Below, piece by piece: positions 33,526-42,177 of a DNA stretch of 64,000 nt. A program made the position numbers and the translations under genes. The stretch comes from Streptomyces sp. L2 (GTDB lineage: Bacteria > Actinomycetota > Actinomycetes > Streptomycetales > Streptomycetaceae). A model generated the notes under the pieces. The model was given only the letters and a program-made list of their open reading frames with translations. It was not told where the DNA came from and did not search any database. The DNA lies in contig NZ_QBDT01000001.1 of the NCBI RefSeq assembly GCF_004124325.1, positions 4,402,001-4,466,000 on the forward strand, written 5' to 3'. Position 1 is the first letter of the stretch. Each line of letters begins with the position of its first letter.

Positions 33526-35850
33526 GTGGTGGATCAGCTGACGCAGCACGATCCGCGGCGGATCGGGCCGTTCGAGGTGCTGGGCCGGCTGGGCGCCGGC
33601 GGCATGGGGCTGGTCTATCTCGCACGCTCGGCATCCGGCCGGCGCGTGGCGATCAAGACGGTCCGCACCGAGCTGGCCGAGGACCAGCTGTTCCGCGTCC
33701 GCTTCACCCGCGAGGTGGAGGCGGCCCGCGCGGTCTCCGGGTTCTACACCGCGGCCGTGGTCGACGCCGACCCGCGCGCCGCCGTGCCCTGGCTCGCCAC
33801 CGCGTACGTGCCCGCGCCCTCCCTCGAAGAGATAGTGAACGACTGCGGGCCGCTCCCGGCCCAGGCCGTGCGCTGGCTCGCGGCGGGCGTCGCCGAGGCC
33901 CTGCAGTCCATCCACGGCGCCGGCCTGGTCCACCGCGACCTCAAGCCGTCGAACGTGCTCGTCGTCGAGGACGGCCCCAGGGTCATCGACTTCGGCATCG
34001 CCTCCGGCGTGTCGAACACCCGTCTGACGATGACGAACGTCGCCGTCGGCACCCCCGCCTACATGTCGCCCGAGCAGGCCAAGGACTCCCGCAGCGTCAC
34101 CGGCGCCAGCGACGTCTTCTCCCTCGGCTCCATGCTGGTCTTCGCCGCCACCGGACACCCGCCCTTCCACGGCGCCAACCCGGTCGAGACGGTGTTCATG
34201 CTGCTCCGCGAGGGCCCCGACCTCACCGGCCTGCCCGACGAACTGCGCCCGCTCATCGAGGTCTGCATGCAGATGGAGGCCACCGGACGCCCCAGCCCGG
34301 CCGACCTCCAGGCCCAGCTCGCCCCGCACCTCTTCGGCTCCGGCACCGACGACAGCGGCACCGCCTCCGCGTGGCTGCCCGAGAAGGCCGTCGCCCTCAT
34401 CGAGGCCCGCCGCGGCGGCCGCCCCGCCGTGCGGCCCGCCCCGGCCGGCCCCACCGGCCCGCGCAGCGCCGGCCGGAACCCCGTCCCGCCGCCACCGTCG
34501 TACGACCCCGCCCCCGTCGGCGCCCCCGACACCGGGCCCGTCCACCTGGCCGGCGCCAAGGTGCCGATCGGCCCCGGCCCGCGCGTCGCCGACGCCCGCG
34601 CCGCCGCCGTCAAGGCACCCCCGCCGGAAGCCGGACTGGTCGCCAGCTGGTCCCGGCCCCGCCCCGGTGTGGGCGGCGCCGACCCGGCCGTGGCCGCGCC
34701 GCCGCCCCCGGAGACGGCGAGCGGCTGGCGCCCCTGGCGGTTCCGCATGTCCAACGACGTCTGGGGCACCCCGGCCGTCGACGGCGACCTCGTCTACGTC
34801 ACCTCCTTCGAGGTGCACGCCCTGGACGTGGCCACCGGCCGGCGCCGCTTCAAGACCCGGGACGTCGCCTGGTCGATGGCGGTCGCGGACGGCCGTATCC
34901 ACGCCTCCGACGGCCCCACCCTGTTCGCCCTGGACGCCCGCGAGGGCGGCGACCTGTGGCGGCTGAACACCGACGGCTGGGTGTACTCCCTGCAGGCCGA
35001 CCGCGGCACCGTCGTCACCGGCACCCGGGGCGGCGGCGTCCAGGCCTGGGAGGCGTCCGGCGGACAGAAACTGTGGGAGATCAGCGGCTGCCAGACCGAC
35101 TTCGAGTCCCCGGAGGCCGGTCCCGCCGTCCACGACGGCACCGTCTACGTCTGGCAGGACGCCCGGCTGCGCGCCCTGGAGGCCCGCACCGGCGAGGAGC
35201 GCTGGTCGTACCCCATCGGCGACGCGGCCTCCTGCGGCGGCGTCCCGGTACGCATCACCCCGGCCCCCGACGGCTACGTCTACGTCGCCGCCGGCACCCG
35301 GGCCCTCGCCGTCGACGTGGCCAGCGGCAGGGTGCGCTGGCACTTCGAGGCCCCCGCGGTCTTCCTGTGCCCGCCCACCTTCGCCCCCGGCCCGGCCGTG
35401 ACCGGTGGCGGCATCTACCTCGCCGACTACCTCGGCACCGTCTACGCCCTCGACGCCACCGACGGCCGCGACCGCTGGCGCATCGCCACCGAGTCCCGCG
35501 CCTCGATCGAACCGGTGCTGGTGGCCGCCGGCCACGTCCACGTCGGCAGCGGCAAGGGCCTCTACACCCTGGACGCCGTCACCGGCACCCCCAAGTGGCG
35601 CTTCCAGGCCGGCGGAGACGTCGTCGGCGCCCCCTCGGTCGCCGAGGGCCGCATCCACTTCGGCTCCACCGACCACCTCCTCTACACCCTCAAGGCCGAC
35701 GACGGCCGGCTCCGCTGGAAGCTCGCCACGGGCGGCGAGATCACCGGCTCGCCCGTCGTCCGGGACGGGGTCGTGTACGCGTGCAGCAAGGACCGCTGCG
35801 TGTACGCCCTGGACGCGGAGAAGGGCACGGGCACGGCACGCACGGCGTGA
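33526..35850 (+). CDS. afsK: AfsK Ser/Thr protein kinase with C-terminal PQQ-like propeller
   Basis: 774 residues. The kinase domain is at about 15-270: glycine loop [17 protein letters not shown], Lys in VAIKTV, catalytic [18 protein letters not shown], and [10 protein letters not shown] after the activation loop. A Pro/Ala-rich linker covers about 300-400. PQQ-like propeller blades run from 410 to 770 (repeated V-x-ALD-x-x-TG-x-x-RW patterns). No membrane helix. It is known in S. coelicolor to phosphorylate AfsR on Ser/Thr and enhance its DNA binding. afsS and afsR lie 6-11 kb downstream. GTG 33526 is chosen after GGGGAGG; GTG 33529 is equally possible. Confidence 0.9.
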   Translation: MVDQLTQHDPRRIGPFEVLGRLGAGGMGLVYLARSASGRRVAIKTVRTELAEDQLFRVRFTREVEAARAVSGFYTAAVVDADPRAAVPWLATAYVPAPSLEEIVNDCGPLPAQAVRWLAAGVAEALQSIHGAGLVHRDLKPSNVLVVEDGPRVIDFGIASGVSNTRLTMTNVAVGTPAYMSPEQAKDSRSVTGASDVFSLGSMLVFAATGHPPFHGANPVETVFMLLREGPDLTGLPDELRPLIEVCMQMEATGRPSPADLQAQLAPHLFGSGTDDSGTASAWLPEKAVALIEARRGGRPAVRPAPAGPTGPRSAGRNPVPPPPSYDPAPVGAPDTGPVHLAGAKVPIGPGPRVADARAAAVKAPPPEAGLVASWSRPRPGVGGADPAVAAPPPPETASGWRPWRFRMSNDVWGTPAVDGDLVYVTSFEVHALDVATGRRRFKTRDVAWSMAVADGRIHASDGPTLFALDAREGGDLWRLNTDGWVYSLQADRGTVVTGTRGGGVQAWEASGGQKLWEISGCQTDFESPEAGPAVHDGTVYVWQDARLRALEARTGEERWSYPIGDAASCGGVPVRITPAPDGYVYVAAGTRALAVDVASGRVRWHFEAPAVFLCPPTFAPGPAVTGGGIYLADYLGTVYALDATDGRDRWRIATESRASIEPVLVAAGHVHVGSGKGLYTLDAVTGTPKWRFQAGGDVVGAPSVAEGRIHFGSTDHLLYTLKADDGRLRWKLATGGEITGSPVVRDGVVYACSKDRCVYALDAEKGTGTARTA

Positions 35851-35964
35851 CGCGGGGCCGGGGGGAGGCCGTACGACCGGCCTCCCCCCACCCCGGCCGG
35901 GCCGCGTACCCGATGGTCGCCGCGCGGTGACATGGCCGTGACACCCCGCCGCTAGCCTTCCCAC

Positions 35965-36513
35965 ATGCAACGACGTGGTCAGACTCTCAAGCTCGCAGCG
36001 GTGTCATCCCTGGTCGTCCTCGCCCTGACCGGCTTCACGAGCCGCCACCACAGCCACGGGCACGGCGGAGGCGGCTGCAGCAGCTCCCACCAGGACCACG
36101 ACACCGTGACGCACCACCACTACTACGACGACGATGACGACGACGACTACACCGGCGGGAGCACCTCCTCCGGCACCGGCGGCTACGCCACCACCACACC
36201 GGTGCCGACCGCGACCGCCACGACCACGGACGTCACCGCGCAACTGATCAGCTGCGCCACGAAGAAGGCCCCGTACGCCACCGTCGAGGTCACCAACGCG
36301 GGCTCCACCGGCGGTGACTACACCGTGCACGTCGACTTCGACAACGCACAAGGAACGACCGTCGCCGAGAACGACGCCACCGTCACCGTGCCCGCCTACG
36401 ACTCCGCCCGCGTGCGCGTGAAGCTCTCCGACACGGCCGGCGTCAGCACGGCCGGGCTCGCCGCGAAGGTCGACCACTGCGCGCTCGACCCGGAGGTACG
36501 GCCGGCCACCTGA
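35965..36513 (+). CDS. Secreted His/Asp-rich protein
   Basis: 182 residues. A signal peptide (LKLAAVSSLVVLALTGFTS) is followed by a His/Gly-rich and then acidic segment (residues about 27-62: SRHHSHGHGGGG, THHHYYDDDDDDDY), a Ser/Thr-rich linker and a compact beta-rich domain (about 92-176, TAQLISCATKKAPYATVEVTN) with two conserved Cys. The His and Asp clusters suggest divalent metal binding outside the cell. It lies right after afsK, where S. coelicolor also has a small unknown gene. Function unknown. Confidence 0.75.
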   Translation: MQRRGQTLKLAAVSSLVVLALTGFTSRHHSHGHGGGGCSSSHQDHDTVTHHHYYDDDDDDDYTGGSTSSGTGGYATTTPVPTATATTTDVTAQLISCATKKAPYATVEVTNAGSTGGDYTVHVDFDNAQGTTVAENDATVTVPAYDSARVRVKLSDTAGVSTAGLAAKVDHCALDPEVRPAT

Positions 36514-36577
36514 CCCTCGCCCGGTACGGCAGGTTGATGGTCACCGCGTCCGTCGCCGGGTCCGTCACCGGGTCCGT

Positions 36578-37357
36578 TCACCGCGTCCGGAAGCCGCCGC
36601 CCCGCCGCCGTCCGGCGAACAACTCTGCCTGCCGCTCGGCCGGCAGGTTCCCCAGCGCGATGAGCGCCGGGGCCTCGGCGAACCCCCGCTCCCGGGCCGC
36701 CCCCTTCGCGGCCCACAGCGCCCGCACGGTCCCCTGCACCCCCTCCGCCGGATACCCGGCGATCACCTCCGCGCAGCCGACCGCCGCCGCCAACGCACCG
36801 CCCGCCTCGGTCACTTCCGACACCAGCCCCACCTGATGCGCCCGCTCGGCCGTCATCCGCTCGGCGGTGCCCATCAGCACCATGCGGGCGACCTCCCCGT
36901 ACGGCATCCGCTGGGCCATCAGCACCGACTCGTAGGCGGTGACCATGCCGTAGGTGGTGTGCGGATCGAAGAACGTGGCGGTGCTGTCGGCGACGACGAA
37001 GTCCGACTCCCCGAGGAGATAGAACGCGCCGCCGCAGGCCATCCCGCGCACGGCGGCCACCACCGGCTTCCACAGCCCGCACGCCTTCGGCCCGATCCCG
37101 AGCAGCGGATCGTCCGGCATGTACGGCGACGACGGCTGCGGCACGACCACGTCCCGGTCGATCCCCGTACAGAAGGCCCGCTCACCGGCGCCGGTGAGCA
37201 CGACGGCCCGCACCCGGTCGTCGAACCGCAACGCGCCCCAGACCTCGCCGAGTTCGCGGACCATCTCCAGATCGACGGCGTTGAGCCGCCCGGGCCGGTC
37301 CAGGGTGACGACGGCGACACCGGAGTCCTCGTCGGCGTCCAGGCCAACCGTCTTCAC
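36578..37357 (-). CDS. Enoyl-CoA hydratase/isomerase family protein
   Basis: 259-residue crotonase. Segments: VVTLDRPGRLNAVDLEMV, the first oxyanion-hole loop ERAFCTGIDRDV, the second AVRGMACGGAFYLLGESDF, then ATFFDPHTTYGMV. The FDPHTT region lacks the usual Glu pair, so isomerase, hydrolase or C-C lyase activity is as likely as hydration. The GTG at 37357 overlaps the DUF35 stop (GTGA); ATG 37369 is an alternative. Last gene of the thiolase-DUF35-hydratase operon behind operators 9 and 10. Confidence 0.83.
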   Translation of the reverse strand: MKTVGLDADEDSGVAVVTLDRPGRLNAVDLEMVRELGEVWGALRFDDRVRAVVLTGAGERAFCTGIDRDVVVPQPSSPYMPDDPLLGIGPKACGLWKPVVAAVRGMACGGAFYLLGESDFVVADSTATFFDPHTTYGMVTAYESVLMAQRMPYGEVARMVLMGTAERMTAERAHQVGLVSEVTEAGGALAAAVGCAEVIAGYPAEGVQGTVRALWAAKGAARERGFAEAPALIALGNLPAERQAELFAGRRRGGGFRTR

Positions 37358-37761
37358 GACAGCACCCATTGCGGCGTCCCGTCCGCGAACACCACATGCA
37401 CCCGCGCCCCGATCCGGACCCGCTCCGGACCAACGGAGTCGAGCCCGGCCCCGGCCCGCTCCACCAGGTTCCCCACGAGCCGGATCCGGGGCGCGTCCTC
37501 CAGCTCCACGACGACCACGTGGTACGGCGCCTGCTCCGCGTACGCGGGCAGCAGCGGCGGATGCGGCACGACGTACGACCACACCCGGCCCCGCCCCGAG
37601 ACCGGCCGCCACTCGCTCGCGAAGGACTGGCAGTGCGGGCAGCACGGCCGGGGCGGGAAGCGGGCCTCGCCGCAGTCGGCGCAGGTCTGGACGCGCAGTT
37701 CGCCCTGGGCGGCGTACTCCCAGAAGGGCGCGCCGTCGGCGTCGGTGACGGGCTTCAGCAT
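37354..37761 (-). CDS. DUF35 / OB-fold zinc-ribbon protein, paralog 2
   Basis: 135 residues with zinc ribbon CADCGEARFPPRPCCPHC and OB-fold core GRVWSYVVPHPPLLPAYAEQ. It starts 5 bases after the thiolase-like gene, with GAGGAG as ribosome site inside the upstream gene's 3' end. Tight coupling to a thiolase-like partner is the classic Ltp-DUF35 arrangement, supporting a joint acyl-CoA aldolase or thiolase. Confidence 0.88.
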   Translation of the reverse strand: MLKPVTDADGAPFWEYAAQGELRVQTCADCGEARFPPRPCCPHCQSFASEWRPVSGRGRVWSYVVPHPPLLPAYAEQAPYHVVVVELEDAPRIRLVGNLVERAGAGLDSVGPERVRIGARVHVVFADGTPQWVLS

Positions 37762-37766
37762 GCGGC

Positions 37767-38921
37767 TCAGCTCCTCAGCAGCAGGGCGGAGGTGGGCACA
37801 CCCTCGCCGGCGGTGACCAGACAGGTGGCGGCGTCCGGAACCTGCGCGGTACTCGTGCCGCGCAGTTGCTTCACGCCCTCGTTGATCAGGTTGAAGCCGT
37901 GCACGTACGCCTCGGACAGCCCGCCGCCCCCGGTATTGAGGGGCAGCCGGCCCCCGATCTCCAGCGCCCCCTGCTCGGTGAACGCCCCGCCCTCGCCCCG
38001 GCCGCAGAAGCCGTACCCCTCCAGGGAGAGCGGTATGAGGGCGGTGAAGGCGTCGTAGATCTGGGCCACGTCGACGTCGTCCGGGGTGAGGTCGGCGTGC
38101 TTCCACAGGTGCCGGGCGGCGGTCCAGGCGGGGCCGGTGAGGGGGTCGTCGTTCCAGTAGTTGACCATGCCGTGGTGCTGGGCGGGCAGCCCCTGGGCGG
38201 CGGAGTGGACGTACACGGGCCGCTGCCGGCAGTCCCGCGCCCGCTCCCGGCTGACGATCACGCAGGCCAGCGCGCCGTCAGTCTCCAGGCAGTTGTCGAA
38301 GAGGCAGAGCGGCTCGCTGATCCACCGGGAGGTCATGTACATCTCGCGGGTGAGCGGCCGTTCGTACATCACCGCCGCCGGGTTCTGGTTGGCGCGGTTG
38401 CGGCAGGCGAGGGCGACGTTGAAGAGGTGGTCGCGGGTGGCGCCGTACTCGTGCATGTAGCGGCGGGCCAGCATCGCTATCTCGTCGGCGGGCCGCAGCA
38501 GCCCGAACGGCCGAGTCCACTGTCCCGGAGTGGGCAGCTGCACCGCCGTGTTGGTCCACGGGCGGGCTCCGCTGCCCCGCTTCCGGGACCGCCAGGCGAC
38601 CCCGACCGTGGCCTGCCCGGCGGCGATGGCCGCGGCGAGGTGGGCGACGGTGGCACACGAACCGCCGCCCCCGTAGCCGACCTTGCTGAAGAACGTGAGA
38701 TCCCCGAACCCGACCGCCTTGGCCAGTTCGACCTCGTCCGTCTCCTCCATCGTGTAGGAGGCCAGGGCGTCGACCTCGCCGGGCGCGATCCCCGCGTCGT
38801 CCAGGGCGGCGAGCACGGCACGGCAGGCCAGGGCCCTCTCGTCCTCGGCCAGTCGCCTGGCGAACGCTGTCTGTCCGATCCCGACGATCGCGGTGGCGTC
38901 TTTGAGCCCCGGTCCGGCCAT
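37767..38921 (-). CDS. Thiolase-like protein (SCP2/Ltp type), paralog 2, probable acyl-CoA aldolase
   Basis: 384 residues. At the thiolase nucleophile position it reads GYGGGGSCATV: the Cys lies three residues past the expected place, so classic thiolysis is doubtful. The C-terminal QIYDAFTALIPLSLEGYGFCG and LNTGGGGLSEAYVHG motifs fit lipid-transfer-protein thiolases. First gene of a three-gene operon with DUF35 and hydratase, preceded by two operators and divergent from the FadD3-like ligase. It probably cleaves a C-C bond in an acyl-CoA with its DUF35 partner. Confidence 0.85.
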   Translation of the reverse strand: MAGPGLKDATAIVGIGQTAFARRLAEDERALACRAVLAALDDAGIAPGEVDALASYTMEETDEVELAKAVGFGDLTFFSKVGYGGGGSCATVAHLAAAIAAGQATVGVAWRSRKRGSGARPWTNTAVQLPTPGQWTRPFGLLRPADEIAMLARRYMHEYGATRDHLFNVALACRNRANQNPAAVMYERPLTREMYMTSRWISEPLCLFDNCLETDGALACVIVSRERARDCRQRPVYVHSAAQGLPAQHHGMVNYWNDDPLTGPAWTAARHLWKHADLTPDDVDVAQIYDAFTALIPLSLEGYGFCGRGEGGAFTEQGALEIGGRLPLNTGGGGLSEAYVHGFNLINEGVKQLRGTSTAQVPDAATCLVTAGEGVPTSALLLRS

Positions 38922-38943
38922 GGGTGCACCTGCCTTCCTCTCC

Positions 38944-38956
38944 TGACAGGCCGTCA
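38944..38956. promoter_or_regulatory. Operator 9 of the TGAC-N5-GTCA family
   Basis: Core TGACAGGCCGTCA, first of two operators 27 bases apart between the divergent thiolase-like and ligase genes. Confidence 0.7.
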
Positions 38957-38970
38957 GGTTACAGCTAATC

Positions 38971-38983
38971 TGACGGTCAGTCA
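38971..38983. promoter_or_regulatory. Operator 10 of the TGAC-N5-GTCA family
   Basis: Core TGACGGTCAGTCA, extended AATCTGACGGTCAGTCAGCT. Nearer the FadD3-like ligase, 22 bases before its ATG. Confidence 0.7.
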
Positions 38984-39004
38984 GCTACACCGGAGGGGGC
39001 TGCG

Positions 39005-40636
39005 ATGAACGACTGGGGCACCATCCCGGGCCTGGTACGGCACTCGGCCGAGCGGTACGGGGACGCCGAGGCGGTGGTCGACGGCCGCACGAGGATCACC
39101 TACGCCGAACTCGGCGCCCGCGTCGAACGCGCCACCGCGGCCTGCCTCGCCCACGGCGTACGGCTCGGCGACCGCGTCGCCGTCTGGGCCCCCAACTCCC
39201 TCGACTGGATCACCGCCGCCCTGGGCGCGGTCTGTGCCGGCGCCGTCCTCGTCCCGCTCAACACCCGCTTCAAGGGCGCCGAGGCGACCGACGTGCTGCG
39301 CAGGAGCGGGGCGCGGCTGCTGTTCGTGACGGGGACGTTCCTGGGCACGTCGTACGTGGCGGCGCTGCGGAGGGCGGCGGCGGGTTCACCGCAGGACCCC
39401 GGCGGACCGGGCCGCCCGCTGCCCGGACTCCCGGCCCTGGAACAGGTGGTGGTCCTCTCGGACGACGCCCCGCGGAACTTCCTCACCTGGAAGGACTTCC
39501 TGGCGGCGGGCGAGGGAGTCGAACCCGCCGAGGTACTGAGCCGCACCGGGTCCCTCACGCCGGACTCCCTCTCCGACATCATCTTCACCTCGGGCACGAC
39601 CGGCCGCCCCAAGGGGGCGATGATCACGCACGGCCAGACGCTCAGGGCGTACGACATCTGGGCCGAGCTGGCGGGGCTGCGCGCCGACGACCGCTACCTC
39701 ATCGTGAACCCGTTCTTCCACACCTTCGGCTACAAGGCGGGCGTCCTGGCCTGCCTGATGCGCGGGGCGACGATGATCCCGCAGCCGGTGTTCGACGTGG
39801 AGACGGCACTGGCGAACATCGCCGCCGAACGCGTCTCGGTCCTCCCCGGCCCCCCGACCCTCCACCAGTCCCTTCTGGACCACCCCTCCCGCGACGCCCA
39901 CGACCTCTCGGCCCTGCGCCTGGTGGTGACCGGCGCCGCGGTCGTCCCGCTCCACCTGGTGGAACGCCTCCGCCACGAACTCGGTGTCGATACCGTCCTC
40001 ACCGCCTACGGCCTCTCCGAGGCGAGCGGCATCGTCACGATGTGCCGGCGCGGCGACCCCGCGAAGGTGATCGCCTCCACGTCGGGCCGAGCGATCCCGG
40101 GCACGGAGCTACGCCTGGTCGACGGGGCAGGCCTTCCGGTACCCCCCGGCACCCCCGGCGAGATCCTCACCCGGGGCTTCACCGTCATGCGCGGCTACTA
40201 CGAGGACGCCCCCGCGACAGCCGAGGTCGTCACCCCGGACGGCTGGCTGCACACCGGCGACGTCGGCGTCCTGGACGACGCGGGCAACCTGCGCGTCACC
40301 GACCGGATCAAGGACATGTTCATCGTCGGCGGCTTCAACGCCTACCCGGCGGAGATAGAGCAACTCCTCAGCACCCACCCCGACGTGGCCGACGTAGCGG
40401 TGGTGGGCATCCCCGACCCCCGCCTCGGCGAAGTGGCCAAGGCCTACGTCGTCCGCCGCCCCGGCTCCCTCCTCACCGCCCCCGACCTCACCGCCTGGTC
40501 CCGCCGCGAAATGGCCAACTACAAGGTCCCGAGAGCAGTGGAATTCGTCCCGGCCCTCCCGAGAAACGCGAGCGGCAAGGTCCTCAAGGGCGAGCTGAGG
40601 GGTGGGAGGGGAGGGGCGGTGAGGTGGGGAGGGTGA
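39005..40636 (+). CDS. FadD3-like AMP-forming acyl-CoA ligase
   Basis: 543 residues. Adenylation motifs are FTSGTTGRPKGAMITHG (about 195-211), TAYGLSEA, GWLHTGDVG, and the C-terminal lysine in RNASGKVLKGEL. Several stretches read very like mycobacterial FadD3, the ligase for the steroid C/D-ring acid HIP: SPN/APN-x-W, AGAVLVPLNTRF-x(3)-EATD, NPFFHTFGYKAG and LPGPPTLHQSLLDHP. This resemblance is from memory of the family. Divergent from the thiolase-like operon with operators 9 and 10 between; GGAGGGGG ribosome site. The substrate may be a bulky alicyclic propionate-type acid, but no ring-degrading partner genes are present. Confidence 0.85.
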   Translation: MNDWGTIPGLVRHSAERYGDAEAVVDGRTRITYAELGARVERATAACLAHGVRLGDRVAVWAPNSLDWITAALGAVCAGAVLVPLNTRFKGAEATDVLRRSGARLLFVTGTFLGTSYVAALRRAAAGSPQDPGGPGRPLPGLPALEQVVVLSDDAPRNFLTWKDFLAAGEGVEPAEVLSRTGSLTPDSLSDIIFTSGTTGRPKGAMITHGQTLRAYDIWAELAGLRADDRYLIVNPFFHTFGYKAGVLACLMRGATMIPQPVFDVETALANIAAERVSVLPGPPTLHQSLLDHPSRDAHDLSALRLVVTGAAVVPLHLVERLRHELGVDTVLTAYGLSEASGIVTMCRRGDPAKVIASTSGRAIPGTELRLVDGAGLPVPPGTPGEILTRGFTVMRGYYEDAPATAEVVTPDGWLHTGDVGVLDDAGNLRVTDRIKDMFIVGGFNAYPAEIEQLLSTHPDVADVAVVGIPDPRLGEVAKAYVVRRPGSLLTAPDLTAWSRREMANYKVPRAVEFVPALPRNASGKVLKGELRGGRGGAVRWGG

Positions 40637-40754
40637 GGGAGCGGGCGCTGAGTTGAGGGGTGGCGGGGGTTGGTGCTGGGCGAGGGGGTTGCAGAAGAGG
40701 GTGTTGTGAGGTTGCCGTGGGGCCGCCCGCTTCTTCGGCCAGTGTCGGGCTTCC

Positions 40755-40825
40755 GCGAGGTGAGTCAAGGGCGCTGCGCGTCGGCTTCGCCGAGGACCCT
40801 CCGGGCCCCCCTTGACACACCTCGC
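40755..40825. repeat. Long inverted repeat / hairpin
   Basis: Arms GCGAGGTGAGTCAAGGG (40755-40771) and its complement (40809-40825) match at 16 of 17 bases around a 37-base GC-rich loop that itself contains GTCGGCTTCGCCGAG. The rest of the 40637-40943 gap shows no gene. It may act as a bidirectional terminator after the ligase or be another dispersed element. Confidence 0.65.
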
Positions 40826-40943
40826 TCCAGCCCGGGGGGAGAAGCGAGCGGGCAGCCCGGGAAAAGTGGCCGGCTGAGCGGCGTCCTCCCTTGGGCACGC
40901 TGCGTTCCGGACCGGGGAGGGGTGCGCGCTCGCGCCTCGCAAC

Positions 40944-41150
40944 GACGCCGGGCGGGTTTGGCGGCTTGCGGTGGGTTGGGGGCGCCCTCCCCGTACTGGG
41001 GGCACGCCGGGCGAGCTAAGCGGCTTGCGGTGGGTTGGGGGCGCCCTCTCGGACTGGGGGCACGCCGGGTGGGCTAAGCGGCTTGCGGCGGGTGGGGCGG
41101 GCTCCCCCCTCGCAACGACGCCGGGTCGGCTTAGCGGCTTGCGGTGAGTG
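40944..41150. repeat. Four tandem copies of a 56-59 bp unit
   Basis: Units begin ACGCCGGG and share GCGGCTTGCGGTG(G)GTTGGG at 40944, about 41003, 41062 and 41118. They replace the expected 3' half of the AbiEi-like gene that enters from the right. Confidence 0.8.
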
Positions 41151-41620
41151 GGGGCAGAGTCGGTGGCCGCCAAAGCCTCGTCTCGGGGGCCGCTCCGCAG
41201 CAGGTCGGCGACGGTCCGGGTGGGGGAGGTGAGCCGCAGTCCCTGCCGCTCCACGACGTCCCGGTCGCCGAGTGCCACGCGGTGGACGTGTATGCCCTTG
41301 CCGAGGCGGCGGACGGTGAGCCCGGGGTCGGTGAACTCAAGCGGCGCGGCGCGGTGGTCGCCGAGTATCTCGATGCGCCAGAGTGTGGCCGCGGACCGGT
41401 GGCTGACGACGAGGCGGGGCTCGCGGAGCTGCTCGGCGCGGAGTCGGGTCAGTAGGGTCGGCTCGCGGCCCGGCTCGGCCCAGGCGCCGCACCGCAGCTG
41501 CGTCCAGCCGTCGGCCCGCAGGGCACGGGAGAGGCCGCGCCGGGGCCAGCCGGCGGCCACGGCGTGTGCGGTGAGGAGGACGCCCCCGTCGGCCAGTCTC
41601 CTCAAGTCCCTTGGGTCCAC
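41150..41620 (-). pseudogene. AbiEi-like antitoxin/winged-helix protein, truncated by tandem repeats
   Basis: About 155 conserved codons: an N-terminal winged-helix-like part (GGVLLTAHAVAAGWPRRGLS) and the AbiEi-type core (RLVVSHRSAATLWRIEILGD, then LTSPTRTVADLLRSGPRDEA). Family similarity stops at the 56-59 bp array; the usual C-terminal half is missing. The frame happens to stay open through the repeats to 40109, but that tail is Pro/Arg/Ala-rich and overlaps the ligase on the other strand. Start uncertain (GTG 41620 or TTG 41668). Probably a decayed orphan. Confidence 0.6.
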
Positions 41621-41767
41621 CCCGGCAAGATCGCAGAGTCCGTGAGCCGGCGCTCCCCCTGTGGACAACGGACGGTGGGGCCGGTCGCGACACAGCTCGG
41701 CCGCGGCGGCTCCCCCTCCGCGCCGCCGCGGCCGATCCCCCGTCGTTCGTGGAAGTGCGTGGACGTG

Positions 41768-41977
41768 CTACGCCTTCTCGGTGCCGGCGTGGTTCTCCAG
41801 GGTCTTGACGATGTTCTCCTGGAGGAGACCGGCGTGGTTCTCGAGCGGCTTTATGGTCCCGCCGTCCGTGGTGCCGCCGGCGTGGTTCTCCAGCGGGTCG
41901 ACGGTGGAGCCGTCGTCCGGGCTGCCGGCGTGGTTCTCCAGCGTGCTGATCTTGTGCTTCGGCGAGGTCTCGCTCAT
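41768..41977 (-). CDS. afsS: AfsS small regulatory protein
   Basis: 69 residues with four copies of the AfsS signature LENHAG (TLENHAGS, PLENHAGG, PLENHAGL, TLENHAGT) separated by 9-11 residue spacers. This repeat pattern and the place just downstream of afsR identify it. In S. coelicolor afsS transcription is switched on by phosphorylated AfsR and AfsS then stimulates actinorhodin and undecylprodigiosin production by an unclear mechanism. GAAGGAAG lies upstream of the ATG. Confidence 0.92.
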   Translation of the reverse strand: MSETSPKHKISTLENHAGSPDDGSTVDPLENHAGGTTDGGTIKPLENHAGLLQENIVKTLENHAGTEKA

Positions 41978-42141
41978 CGTCGGCAACTTCCTTCGCGTCG
42001 TAAGGTGATGGGCCCGCCCGGCGACTCCCCCGAGGGCCTCCGGACGGGCGTCAAGGCCGTTCACCCTAACGGTGGGGCCGAGTGCCGGGACCGTCTGCCC
42101 CCCGACGCGACGGACCGGCACTGATGAGAATGACGGGCGGC

Positions 42142-42159
42142 GATAAACAAACAATGAAC
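42142..42159 (-). promoter_or_regulatory. Candidate AfsR/PhoP direct-repeat box upstream of afsS
   Basis: On the minus strand it reads GTTCATTGTTTGTTTATC: two heptamers GTTCATT and GTTTATC with an 11-base period, the spacing used by SARP and PhoP-type regulators. It lies between the afsR stop and afsS, about 165 bases before the afsS start. An inverted repeat CCGTT-AGGGTG-AACGG lies closer to afsS (about 42059-42075). Promoter elements were not assigned. Confidence 0.5.
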
Positions 42160-42177
42160 GGCGCCCTCCGGTGACCG

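Noticed and set aside
40109..41149. Extended AbiEi-like ORF through the repeats
   Set aside because: The tail is Pro/Arg/Ala-rich, repeat-encoded and antisense to the ligase C-terminus.
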